Assembly (NCBI RefSeq): GCF_020515625.1
Contig: NZ_JAIWPJ010000001.1
Location: 682,001 to 746,000, forward strand
Direction: 5' to 3'
DNA length: 64,000 bases
Source: Natrinema amylolyticum
GTDB taxonomy: Archaea; Halobacteriota; Halobacteria; Halobacteriales; Natrialbaceae
Positions 1 through 8,066 of this stretch are shown piece by piece. The notes beneath the pieces are model-generated. The model was not told the DNA's origin. It ran no database searches and was given only the letters and a program-made list of their open reading frames with translations. The position numbers were made by a program, and so were the translations under genes. Every line of letters starts with the position of its first letter. The stretch's first letter is position 1.

Positions 1-1900
1 TCGACTGGGGCGACCAACTGATGAATTCGACCTCGCATTTGACGGCCGCCGAGAGAGCGACGGGAACTGACCGATCGTCTCGAACCGAGAAGGTGAGTTC
101 GGCCACGTCGGTACCGTACCTCGTCGAGCGTCGCTGTGCCGAGTTGATCGCAGATCCGATGGTCTCCCCCAGTTCGGCGAGGATAGTCCGTTCGTCGGAA
201 CCGAACGCATCACGCGTTTCCGCGTACACGATCAGTATATCGTATAGAATATTCTGATACGTAACCGGCACGTACGCGACGGATTTGTACCCGTTTGAAC
301 GGGCATGTTCAATCCGCTTGGTAGGGAGCGAACTCCGTGCTATCTCAGGGATGATAGTGACCTCTTGGTCCGTTATCGCCTGAGCGAGTATCTCGTCGTC
401 CGGGTCTCCTCCGAGCGATATCGTCTCGGTCAGTCCGTCACCGTCTCCGATTCCGGCCCGGGCGGCCGACGTTAGCTGATTCGACTCCGCGCTGTATCGC
501 CCGATCCAGGCGTAGCGGTATCGATCGGCGGCCGCGAATCGCTCACAGACGAGCCGTTCGATATCGTCGCGTGTCGAGACGTGGACGAGCGCTTGGTTGA
601 CGTCACGTATAACTTCGTTAACGTGATTCAACGCCGCGAGTTCGTCGCGCTTGTCTGTGAGCTCCTGCTCACGTTCGCGGAGCAGACGGTCTCGGTCCGC
701 CCGGTCCAGTGCCGCGCCCACGTGGGCGGCGAAGATCCGTGCCAGATTGAGTTCGTACTGATTGAACGCGCACCTCTGGGTCGACCCGATATAGAGCAGT
801 CCGTGGTGTCCCAGTGGCAGTTCGAGTTCGACCGAAAGCGTTCCGGGTGCCTCGTCGCCGTCCCGATACCCGTACTGGCGGCTATTGGCCTCGGCATCAA
901 GGATATCATCGACGCCGAACGCTGCCTCGATCTTGTCGTCGGGCACCGCCGTTCGCGCAGCATCGGTCGCCGCCACCGGGCGTGTCGGCAACGGGTCGGT
1001 CGCTATCTCGTGGCTGATGAGGTAAGCTCTGCTCGCGTCCGCATCGAACAGTTCACTGACAGTCTCAACGGCAGTCTCGCAGACCGCTTCCCGCTCCGTC
1101 ATCGTCATCAGGTCCCGTGCAGTCGAAAGCAATGCGTCGGTGGCGCGCTCGCGGTAGCGGCGGTCCGTAATGTCGTGCGTGATGACGAGCCCCCGCTCGC
1201 GGTCGTCGATCGTAACGCAGCGGACGCGTGCCTCGACCCAGAACGGGTCCCGTCCGTCCAACTCACAGCGCCAGTCAACGACGGTGCTCTCGTCCTGGTT
1301 TCGCGTCCGTAACCATTCAGCGACACCCATTCCATCGGCCGCTGGAACGGTGGCCTGGAGGTCGTCTATCGCGAGGCCCGCTATGTCAGACTGTGCGATT
1401 CCCCAGTGTTCGCAGGCGACGGTATTGGCATCAACTACCTCGCCAGCATCGATGTCGAGGATCATCGCAGCATCGTCGACGGCGTTGAATAGTTCACGGT
1501 AAACAGCGCGGTTTCGCCTGCCGTCGACGACGGTTCTGACCCGATTCGCGAGGAGTTCGCACTGATCCGACCCAGTTACCCGCCGCATACAGTCCGCCGC
1601 CCCTGCTCGAATCGCGTCGGCGGCCACGGATTCCTCCCCCTCGCCGGTGAACAGGATACAGGGGAGGTCCGGGGTCGTTTCTCGCACTGCGTCGAAAAAC
1701 ACCGAACCGTCGCTATCAGTCACCTGACACCCGCTGACGATGCAATCGATCTCGTTCTCATCGAGTCGCTCGAAGCCCTCACGCGCCGACGACGCCTGCA
1801 GAACGTCGATATCAGGGTGGGCCCGTCCGAAATAATCGGCGACGAGCGACGTCGTCTGCGGGTCGTCGACACAGAGGAGCGTGTAGTTCGGTCGTTTCAT
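1..1900 (-). CDS. Partial multidomain sensor/regulator (receiver-PAS-GAF-GAF), C-terminus off the left edge
   Basis: The minus frame opens at ATG 1898-1900 and runs off base 1 without a stop (633 codons). Residues 1-115 resemble a response-regulator receiver (acidic pair D12-D13, ILFTGEG strand), about 125-235 a PAS domain, and about 245-390 and 420-570 two GAF domains. This order is typical of haloarchaeal bacterio-opsin-activator (Bat) regulators, which end in an HTH_10 DNA-binding domain; that end is outside the window, so this is inference. The position expected to hold the phospho-acceptor Asp is Gly57 (IVSGC) and the conserved Lys is Arg (DCMRR), so the receiver is probably not phosphorylated. 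It is divergent from the secretion operon starting at 2023 and shares its 122-bp control region. Confidence 0.85.
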   Translation of the reverse strand, partial: MKRPNYTLLCVDDPQTTSLVADYFGRAHPDIDVLQASSAREGFERLDENEIDCIVSGCQVTDSDGSVFFDAVRETTPDLPCILFTGEGEESVAADAIRAGAADCMRRVTGSDQCELLANRVRTVVDGRRNRAVYRELFNAVDDAAMILDIDAGEVVDANTVACEHWGIAQSDIAGLAIDDLQATVPAADGMGVAEWLRTRNQDESTVVDWRCELDGRDPFWVEARVRCVTIDDRERGLVITHDITDRRYRERATDALLSTARDLMTMTEREAVCETAVETVSELFDADASRAYLISHEIATDPLPTRPVAATDAARTAVPDDKIEAAFGVDDILDAEANSRQYGYRDGDEAPGTLSVELELPLGHHGLLYIGSTQRCAFNQYELNLARIFAAHVGAALDRADRDRLLREREQELTDKRDELAALNHVNEVIRDVNQALVHVSTRDDIERLVCERFAAADRYRYAWIGRYSAESNQLTSAARAGIGDGDGLTETISLGGDPDDEILAQAITDQEVTIIPEIARSSLPTKRIEHARSNGYKSVAYVPVTYQNILYDILIVYAETRDAFGSDERTILAELGETIGSAINSAQRRSTRYGTDVAELTFSVRDDRSVPVALSAAVKCEVEFISWSPQS

Positions 1901-1942
1901 TTCTCGCTGCCGATACATAACATACTTTGACAGTCGTTTCCC

Positions 1943-1952
1943 TAATATATTA
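1943..1952 (-). promoter_or_regulatory. TATA-like box for the sensor/regulator gene
   Basis: The palindromic AT run TAATATATTA lies 43-52 bases upstream of the ATG at 1900. Archaeal start sites fall about 26 bases from the TATA centre, which predicts a leader of roughly 20 nt. Being symmetrical, it could also serve as an operator. Confidence 0.45.
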
Positions 1953-1992
1953 GCACCGAAAATCGTATGGACCTCATATCATGGCGAGAAGG

Positions 1993-2000
1993 TTATTTTA
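1993..2000 (+). promoter_or_regulatory. TATA box of the four-gene secretion operon
   Basis: TTATTTTA is centred about 26 bases before the ATG at 2023, the spacing of a leaderless haloarchaeal transcript. Confidence 0.55.
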
Positions 2001-2022
2001 CTGATGATGTCTTCAGCTTACC

Positions 2023-2547
2023 ATGCAGTTTAGAACTGTAATCGTCGTAGCAGCACTCGTCGTAGCATCGGTCGCCGTCGGTAGTGCCGCGTTCACCAGT
2101 GGTACTGTCGACCGGACGGCAAACGTCAACGTCGTCGGTGACAGCGCCGCAGTGACGGGGCTCGCACCGGGTAGTGCGTCAGCCGTGTATACCGGCACCA
2201 ACGGAGAGTTACAAATTGATTTCAGTAACTACACCAACGCGGAGGGGGTAAACGGCAACGCGACTTACACTATCGGAGATAGCAACGCAGCGAACGAGAC
2301 ATATGCATTCAATGTCACCAACAACGACGATGTCTCGCACGATTACACACTCTCGTACGATTACGATAACAGTGTGCCAACTAACTCGTCCGTCTCCTTC
2401 TCGACGTACGACAATACGGGAGCCGGCCCAACTGATCCGATAACTCTATCGGCAGGCGAAACAGCGTACGTCGTGACCACGGTCAATACCACAGACGCTA
2501 CCAGTGCCAATGACCTCTCTGGGACGCTGAATATCACTGCAACGTAA
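2023..2547 (+). CDS. Secreted beta-rich surface protein (DUF1102/TasA-like candidate)
   Basis: A 174-residue protein. Residues 1-24 form a hydrophobic signal segment ending near GSAAFTSG; the rest is polar, rich in Thr, Asn, Asp and Ser with alternating beta-strand patterning, and has no Cys and no second membrane segment. At least seven N-x-S/T sequons (for example NYT, NAT, NET, NVT, NSS) suggest heavy N-glycosylation. It is the first gene of an operon whose second gene is a SipW-like signal peptidase. In bacteria SipW processes TasA/camelysin fibre subunits, and archaeal bundling pilins are TasA-like. A secreted fibre or matrix subunit is therefore inferred from context plus signal peptide; the family name is not certain. 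Confidence 0.75.
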   Translation: MQFRTVIVVAALVVASVAVGSAAFTSGTVDRTANVNVVGDSAAVTGLAPGSASAVYTGTNGELQIDFSNYTNAEGVNGNATYTIGDSNAANETYAFNVTNNDDVSHDYTLSYDYDNSVPTNSSVSFSTYDNTGAGPTDPITLSAGETAYVVTTVNTTDATSANDLSGTLNITAT

Positions 2548-2559
2548 CGAAGTACCTGA

Positions 2560-3516
2560 ATGAGATACAGGGCTGGCGTCGCGTTGCTCGCCGGTGTGAT
2601 CGCGGTGTCGGCGCTGACACCGCTCGGCGTCAGCTTCGTCTATTCCGACAGTATGGAACCGACAATCGACACCGGCGACGGATTCGTCGTCCTGCCAGCT
2701 AATGACGCCGCCGCCGGTGACGTCGTCACCTTTTATTCGGACGAACGAGACGAATACGTGACCCACCGGGTTGTCGAGGAGACGGAAGTAGGGTACGTCA
2801 CGCAGGGCGACAACAATCAGGAGACGGACCAGGCCGTCGGCTATTCACACGTGTCGCCCGATGACATTGAGGGACGTGTCCTCTCCGTCGGCGAGTCGCC
2901 GCTGACGGCGCCGGCTCTCGGGACGCTCGTCTCCGAATCGTCACAACATAGGGGTATCCTCGTGCTGATCGGCGTCGTCGCCCTGACCGTCAGCATAGGG
3001 TCGAACGGTCGGTCGCGGGACGTCATCAACACTGGCAGCCTATTTCGGCAACTGATTTTGACGAGCATCGCCATCGGCGTCGTCGCGATCGTCATCTCCG
3101 GCAGCACCGTCGGCCTCACCATCACGGAGGCAGCCAGTTCCTCGCCGGAGACGATGACGTTCGAGGACGGCGACCGAACGACGCTCGAGTTCACCAATAC
3201 GCCGACACCCTACACCCATCGTGTCACCTCCGCGTCTGGGCTTCGGATCGTCGATACCATCGTTGCAGAAGAGACGCTGTCGCTTACCGTGGAGCACGTA
3301 GGCGACAGTGAGTCAGCGGCGGTCCAGTTCTACAACTACCCGGCCGTAGTGCCGAAGGGTATCGTGGAGACGCTCCACGGGATCCATCCGCTGCTGGCTG
3401 CCGTCTTCACTGTCGGCGCTGCCCACCTGCCGATCGTCGGGGTGTACTGGCTATTGGTCGACAGTTCCGAACCGGTTCGAACCGCTCGAATACAATTGCC
3501 ACGGAGGTTGCGGTAG
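2560..3516 (+). CDS. Signal peptidase I, SipW/archaeal type (S26B)
   Basis: A 318-residue membrane-anchored serine protease. After an N-terminal membrane segment (residues 5-28) the catalytic serine lies in SDSMEPT (Ser31), the archaeal/ER-type His replacing Lys is in VTHRV (His69), and an Asp follows in TQGDNN (Asp84). The family's core is about 150-190 residues; here a C-terminal extension adds membrane segments near 130-150, 170-190 and 275-300 and an exported beta-rich region between them. It starts 12 bp after the secreted protein gene and abuts the next gene directly (TAG then ATG). It probably cleaves the two secreted neighbours specifically and is not the general Sec peptidase; the substrate assignment is inference. 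Confidence 0.9.
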   Translation: MRYRAGVALLAGVIAVSALTPLGVSFVYSDSMEPTIDTGDGFVVLPANDAAAGDVVTFYSDERDEYVTHRVVEETEVGYVTQGDNNQETDQAVGYSHVSPDDIEGRVLSVGESPLTAPALGTLVSESSQHRGILVLIGVVALTVSIGSNGRSRDVINTGSLFRQLILTSIAIGVVAIVISGSTVGLTITEAASSSPETMTFEDGDRTTLEFTNTPTPYTHRVTSASGLRIVDTIVAEETLSLTVEHVGDSESAAVQFYNYPAVVPKGIVETLHGIHPLLAAVFTVGAAHLPIVGVYWLLVDSSEPVRTARIQLPRRLR

Positions 3517-4035
3517 ATGACCCGTCGCCGTTCCCGCGGACGATCCAGGCGACACTGGCTGCTAGTGGTCGGCATCGTGATTGGTCTGCTGGCCCTGAGC
3601 GGCGTCCCGCCCTCAACGTCGTTCTCGACGGGAGATACCGCCAGGGAGTCGGGGATTACCGTGGTGGACGATCCGTCAGCAGTGCTCGGCATAGATAACC
3701 ACTTGACAATGCAAACCGGCGAGACCTGCAAGCTTGTCGATGTCACGAACAGGTTCGACACAACAGTAACGGTGACGGTGACGTTGCGAACGGACTCAGA
3801 AAAGTATGGGAACCTGACGCTGGGGAATGGACGAGAGGGGAACGAGACGTCGTTCTCGCTCAGAGCTGATTCGACACAGCGAGTCGGTCTTGAGACCAAG
3901 AACGAAAGTACGTACGACGGAGATAATGTGTACTACCACGTGGACGCGACCGCGACGGATCTTGATATTGTCGCGACAGATCGGTATTCGACTATCGACG
4001 ATGACACGACCGGTAGCTGTGATATGACGGTATGA
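3517..4035 (+). CDS. Second secreted beta-rich protein of the SipW operon
   Basis: A 172-residue protein with a very basic N-terminus (RRRSRGRSRR) followed by one hydrophobic segment (about residues 14-30), which fits a Sec signal or anchor. The mature part is Thr/Asp rich, predicted all-beta, with sequons NLT, NET and NES and two cysteines (TCKL and SCDM) that could pair. ATG 3517 follows the peptidase stop without a gap, and its stop overlaps the next start (ATGA at 4032-4035). It resembles the first operon gene in style but not in obvious sequence; likely a minor subunit, chaperone or anchor. No function is assignable from sequence alone. Confidence 0.7.
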   Translation: MTRRRSRGRSRRHWLLVVGIVIGLLALSGVPPSTSFSTGDTARESGITVVDDPSAVLGIDNHLTMQTGETCKLVDVTNRFDTTVTVTVTLRTDSEKYGNLTLGNGREGNETSFSLRADSTQRVGLETKNESTYDGDNVYYHVDATATDLDIVATDRYSTIDDDTTGSCDMTV

Positions 4036-5273
4036 CTCTGGAATGGCTCACGGTCGCTCAACTCCGATATCGTAAATTCGTCGGGGAACGAGACCGTCAG
4101 GTCGTCGCCGTGTCGCTCGTACTCGGTATACTGTTGGCTGGCGGCGGCCTCGCAACGGCTGCGTCGCCACCGACAGAGACCGTCCAACAGCCGACGGACA
4201 CCGTCGTCGTCACAACGACCCAAACGACGGCAGCGACCGTCACCGGGGAGTCGGACATGTACGATCATGGATACGTTGTCCAGAATAGTTCACTCTATCT
4301 AACTGATGCAGCGCCGAACTTCTCCGTCACGGCTCAAGTCAGCACGGCCGACGACCGGCATCTCGCTGTCGACCAGCGGCTCACGCTCGTCTATGAGGCA
4401 CGAGACGGTGACGAGACGTTCTGGCAACGCCAGGAGGTAGTGGCGCAGTCGTCAGATACAGTCAATGAGGGTGGAGCGACGGTTACGGCGACGCTTAACG
4501 CATCCGAGATATTGGTCGAGCAGCAGACGCTCGATGCTGAGACGGGGAGCGGAGCGACGGTACGTGCGATACTCGTCCATTCGGCGTCGTATAGTACAGG
4601 AGAGTACGAAGGAGAATTCACAAACGATGCCGCAATCGGCGTCTCGGATCAAACGTACTCGGTCGGCGACGGAATCGCTAACAGAGCCTCCCATCTCGAG
4701 CAGCAGCGTGTTACGCGGTCAATAGAGTCAGAAATGTACGGTGTTCCACTAATATGGGCGACGTATTCGGTCCCGAAACAGACAGTCTGGTTCGTGCTGG
4801 CAGCCCTCGTCTGCTGGCTTGTCGGTGGCCATGCGATACTCCTGCGGTCCCAGCGGGCCAGTGTCAGCGATATCGAGCGGGAACTCACACATCGTCGGTT
4901 CGATAATTGGATGTCGCAGGCACGGGTTCCGGATGAGATGGTAAGTCGCTGTGTTTCGGTATCTACACTCGCCGACCTCGTCGACCTCGCAATCGATATC
5001 GATAATCGAGTGGTGTACGACCCGAACCGGGAACAGTATATCGTTCTCGCGGACCACATGACGTACATCTATACCCCAGAACCGACGATAGGCGACGTTC
5101 GGGACGACGTTGAGGGGAAAAGCAGCGGCGAAATTAACGGACCTACCGAGGAAAGCGAATTTGAGTGGGCCGAGAAAGAAGCGGAGTTGGATAAAGGGGA
5201 GGAATTCGAATGGACTGACGACGTAGATACGGTCGATAACGAAGACGAGTTCAACTGGAACGATACTGGCTAA
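4032..5273 (+). CDS. Membrane protein, DUF5305-like, with acidic EFEW-repeat tail
   Basis: A 413-residue protein. One membrane segment near residues 27-47, a long extracellular all-beta region (about 60-240), a second membrane segment near 250-272 (VWFVLAALVCWLVGGHAILL), then a cytoplasmic region. The last 50 residues are strongly acidic and repeat a short motif (SEFEW, EEFEW, DEFNW). DUF5305-type proteins are commonly encoded beside SipW-like peptidases in haloarchaea, which supports a role as assembly or anchoring partner; the mechanism is not known. It overlaps the previous gene by 4 bp, so translation is probably coupled. Confidence 0.75.
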   Translation: MTLEWLTVAQLRYRKFVGERDRQVVAVSLVLGILLAGGGLATAASPPTETVQQPTDTVVVTTTQTTAATVTGESDMYDHGYVVQNSSLYLTDAAPNFSVTAQVSTADDRHLAVDQRLTLVYEARDGDETFWQRQEVVAQSSDTVNEGGATVTATLNASEILVEQQTLDAETGSGATVRAILVHSASYSTGEYEGEFTNDAAIGVSDQTYSVGDGIANRASHLEQQRVTRSIESEMYGVPLIWATYSVPKQTVWFVLAALVCWLVGGHAILLRSQRASVSDIERELTHRRFDNWMSQARVPDEMVSRCVSVSTLADLVDLAIDIDNRVVYDPNREQYIVLADHMTYIYTPEPTIGDVRDDVEGKSSGEINGPTEESEFEWAEKEAELDKGEEFEWTDDVDTVDNEDEFNWNDTG

Positions 5274-5434
5274 ACTGGGGTGTCTCTGGGACCAATATAT
5301 AGGAAAATGAGCAACACACACGCGCTGTCAGTGTCGCCGATCAAAGGTGGAGGCACAGTCGTGCCATCGCAATCGGTCCGACTTCGCGGACGGATGACAC
5401 AGTGTTCAAGACAGTCGCCCCGAGTCCACCACGT

Positions 5435-7210
5435 ATGCGACTCGAGGAGTACTGGGGGGTCGGCCCGAAGACGCGGGAAACGCTGACCGAGGAATTGGGC
5501 CGGGAACGAGCAGTTCGGGCGATCGAGAGCGGAGACGTTCGGACGCTCGCGGACGCCGGGCTCGCCCGCGGGCGAGCGACGCGGATCCTCCGGCGAGCGA
5601 CCGGCGGCGCTGGCATGGATCTTCTCGCGACCAGCGACGCCCGATCGGCGTACAAGGAGCTGCTGGATCTGGCGGTCGAGCACGCCGTCACCCAGCGCGC
5701 GGCCGACCGGATTCGGGTGCTCACGCCGTTGGATAACCGCGAGGCGATGGACGAGCGCCTCGACGACGTGCTCGCGGCTCGAGACGCCTGGACCGAACTC
5801 GCGGACGATGACCGCACTGCTGTGCTCGAGGCCTACGGGCGCTACGACGAGCGCAACGGGAGCGAGCGCGCCGCTGTGGAGGCCGCGCTCGCGCTGCTCG
5901 CGGCCGGCGTCGATTCCGGCCCGTTCGCCGCGATCGCGGACCTCGAGCGCGACCGGCTCGACGCGGCCGCCGAGGCGCTTTCGGCGCTGGACGGCGGCCG
6001 CGTCCGGGAGGGTGCCGACGAGGAACTCGACCGGCTCCGGGACGCGCTGGGTGCCGTCGAGGACATGGACGCGAACGCGCTCGCGCTGATCGAGGACCTG
6101 CGCGACGAGGGGGTCCACGACGCCCAAGGGTTCCGCCAGTCGTTCGAGGATCACCTGTTGACCGAGACGGACGTGACGATCGATCGGGTACGGGACGCGA
6201 TGCCTACCGACGCGACGGACGCGACCGACTTCGTCGGCGACACGCTTCGGACGCTCCGGAGCGACCTCACGGGCGCGGTCGACGAGCACGAGCGGGCCGT
6301 CGCGAGCGACCTCGAGGAAACGCTGTCGGACGCGCGCGAGGCGATCGATCGGGCCGTCGAGGCGGTCGACGACATCGCCTTCCACCTCTCGCTGGCGCGC
6401 TTCGCACTCGAGTACGGCTGCACGCGCCCCGTGTTCGTCGAGGGGGACGAAGCGGCCGTCTCCGTCGTCAACGCGCGCAATATCGCGCTCGCTTCGCGCG
6501 ACGGCGAGTCGGTCCAGCCGATTACCTACGCGCTCGGCGACCACGGCGTGACGAGCGTCCCGGCCGGCGTCAACGCGGTTCCCGGCGAGGAGCGCGTGGC
6601 CGTCCTGACGGGGGCCAACAGCGGCGGGAAGACGACCCTGCTCGAGACGCTGTGTCAGGTCGTCCTGCTGGCGACCATGGGGCTGCCGGTCCCCGCCGAC
6701 CGGGCGGAGGTGACGCCGGTCGACTCGCTGGTCTTCCACCGCCGGCACGCGAGTTTCAACGCCGGCGTCCTCGAGTCGACCCTGCGCTCGATCGTGCCGC
6801 CGCTCTCGACGGGCGGGCGCACCCTGATGCTGGTCGACGAGTTCGAGGCCATCACGGAACCCGGCAGCGCGGCGGACCTGCTCCACGGCCTCGTCAGGCT
6901 CTCGGTCGACCGCGAGGCGCTGGGCGTGTTCGTCACGCACCTCGCGGACGACTTGGAACCCCTGCCGCCCGAAGCGCGGGTCGACGGCATCTTCGCGGAG
7001 GGGTTAAACCCCGACCTCGAGTTACTCGTCGACTATCAGCCCCGGTTCGACACCGTGGGCCGGTCGACGCCGGAGTTCATCGTCTCCCGACTCGTCGCCA
7101 ACGCCGGCGACCGGAGCGAGCGAGACGGGTTCGAGACGCTGGCGGAAGCGGTCGGCAACGAGGTCGTCCAGCGGACGCTCGCGGACGCTCGCTGGACGAC
7201 CGGCGAGTGA
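5435..7210 (+). CDS. MutS-family ATPase with N-terminal helix-hairpin-helix region
   Basis: A 591-residue protein. Residues 1-60 look like a helix-hairpin-helix DNA-binding segment (EEYWGVGPKTRETL, then GLARGRATRIL). The middle is a long helical, coiled-coil-rich region like the MutS core and clamp. The ATPase lies at about 385-530: Walker A GANSGGKTTL near residue 393 and Walker B LMLVDEFEA near 465, followed by FVTHL with the conserved His. It is shorter than MutS1 or bacterial MutS2 and lacks the mismatch-recognition domain and the Smr nuclease domain, so it may act on recombination intermediates or branched DNA. The upstream in-frame ATG at 5402 is less likely; 5435 begins directly at the conserved region. 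Confidence 0.88.
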   Translation: MRLEEYWGVGPKTRETLTEELGRERAVRAIESGDVRTLADAGLARGRATRILRRATGGAGMDLLATSDARSAYKELLDLAVEHAVTQRAADRIRVLTPLDNREAMDERLDDVLAARDAWTELADDDRTAVLEAYGRYDERNGSERAAVEAALALLAAGVDSGPFAAIADLERDRLDAAAEALSALDGGRVREGADEELDRLRDALGAVEDMDANALALIEDLRDEGVHDAQGFRQSFEDHLLTETDVTIDRVRDAMPTDATDATDFVGDTLRTLRSDLTGAVDEHERAVASDLEETLSDAREAIDRAVEAVDDIAFHLSLARFALEYGCTRPVFVEGDEAAVSVVNARNIALASRDGESVQPITYALGDHGVTSVPAGVNAVPGEERVAVLTGANSGGKTTLLETLCQVVLLATMGLPVPADRAEVTPVDSLVFHRRHASFNAGVLESTLRSIVPPLSTGGRTLMLVDEFEAITEPGSAADLLHGLVRLSVDREALGVFVTHLADDLEPLPPEARVDGIFAEGLNPDLELLVDYQPRFDTVGRSTPEFIVSRLVANAGDRSERDGFETLAEAVGNEVVQRTLADARWTTGE

Positions 7211-7253
7211 GTCGGGCACCGAGTCCGTTCTTCCGCCGGCCGATCCCGGACGG

Positions 7254-7865
7254 TCACTCCTCGAATTCGTTTCCCTCATCCGTCGGTTCGTCGCTCTCTC
7301 GACGTTCGTCCTCGAGCCAGCGGTCCGGCGTGGGCGTATACGTCGAGTCGCCGTCGCTGGGCGACTCGTCACCGCCGGCCGACTCGCCGTACGTGTAGGG
7401 GATACCGTCTCGCTCCTCGCAGACGCGGGCCTCGAGATACGCCTGTGCGGCCCGTCGCGAGAGCGCCCCCATCTCGATGACGTCGGCCAGGGCGGTCTTG
7501 GTCGCGCGAAACCAGACGCTGACCGCGCCGCCGTCGTCGGGGCGGGCCGCGACGATCGCTCCCCGGCCGCCGTCGCGGCCGTCGCCCCACTCGAGCCAGC
7601 AGACCCGGTAGGCCTCGACGCCGTAGTCGTCCGCCGGGACGACGAGATAGAGCGCCTCGTGAACGCAGGGGTCGAGATGGTCTCGCAGGATTCGATCGCG
7701 AGAGATCGAGTCCGCCAGCAGGGGCCCCTCGACCGCGCCGTCGGCGAGGGGGGTCGCCGCCGTGATCTCGTCGGCGAACGACAGCGACTCGCCGCCCCAG
7801 TGACTGTATCGCAGGTCGTAGAGGCGATCCGGCCGCCGGTAGGCGACGAGGGCTCTATGGCCCAT
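7254..7865 (-). CDS. DUF6735-type haloarchaeal protein
   Basis: A 203-residue soluble acidic protein beginning MGHRALVAYRRPDRLYDL, with a YSHWGG motif near residue 22. The N-terminus and length match a haloarchaea-specific family of unknown function that I recall as DUF6735. The last 50 residues are low-complexity and acidic (DGDSTYTPTP, DEERRESDEP). It has no signal peptide, membrane segment or obvious catalytic motif. It is transcribed convergently with the MutS-like gene, 43 bp apart. Confidence 0.7.
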   Translation of the reverse strand: MGHRALVAYRRPDRLYDLRYSHWGGESLSFADEITAATPLADGAVEGPLLADSISRDRILRDHLDPCVHEALYLVVPADDYGVEAYRVCWLEWGDGRDGGRGAIVAARPDDGGAVSVWFRATKTALADVIEMGALSRRAAQAYLEARVCEERDGIPYTYGESAGGDESPSDGDSTYTPTPDRWLEDERRESDEPTDEGNEFEE

Positions 7866-8040
7866 CGTCCACCCGATCGGAACGACGCGGATCGATCTGT
7901 TCGACGCGCGAATGGGAAATCCGCTCGTGGCTCACGACGGGTCTGGCCGCCCGTCCGTACTTGAACCTACGGACGGGTTCGGCGATCGGCAGCGATCGCA
8001 CTGCTCGGTGCGTCGATCGAGAAGCGAGATGCGGAGATTC

Positions 8041-8066
8041 GCCTCTCTCGGCCCATCGAGAGAGGC
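8041..8066 (-). terminator. Hairpin directly behind the HTTM gene
   Basis: A perfect 10-bp inverted repeat (GCCTCTCTCG / CGAGAGAGGC) with a 6-nt loop ends one base before the HTTM stop codon at 8067. No T-run follows on the minus strand, so it may be a processing or stability hairpin and not a true terminator. Confidence 0.5.

Noticed and set aside
581-1312. 243-codon open frame on the plus strand
   Set aside because: It lies wholly opposite the sensor/regulator gene, whose minus-strand frame has clear PAS/GAF character; high GC keeps the opposite strand open.
5270-6940. 556-codon open frame on the minus strand
   Set aside because: Antisense to the MutS-like ATPase, Arg/Asp-rich without motifs; a GC-driven shadow.
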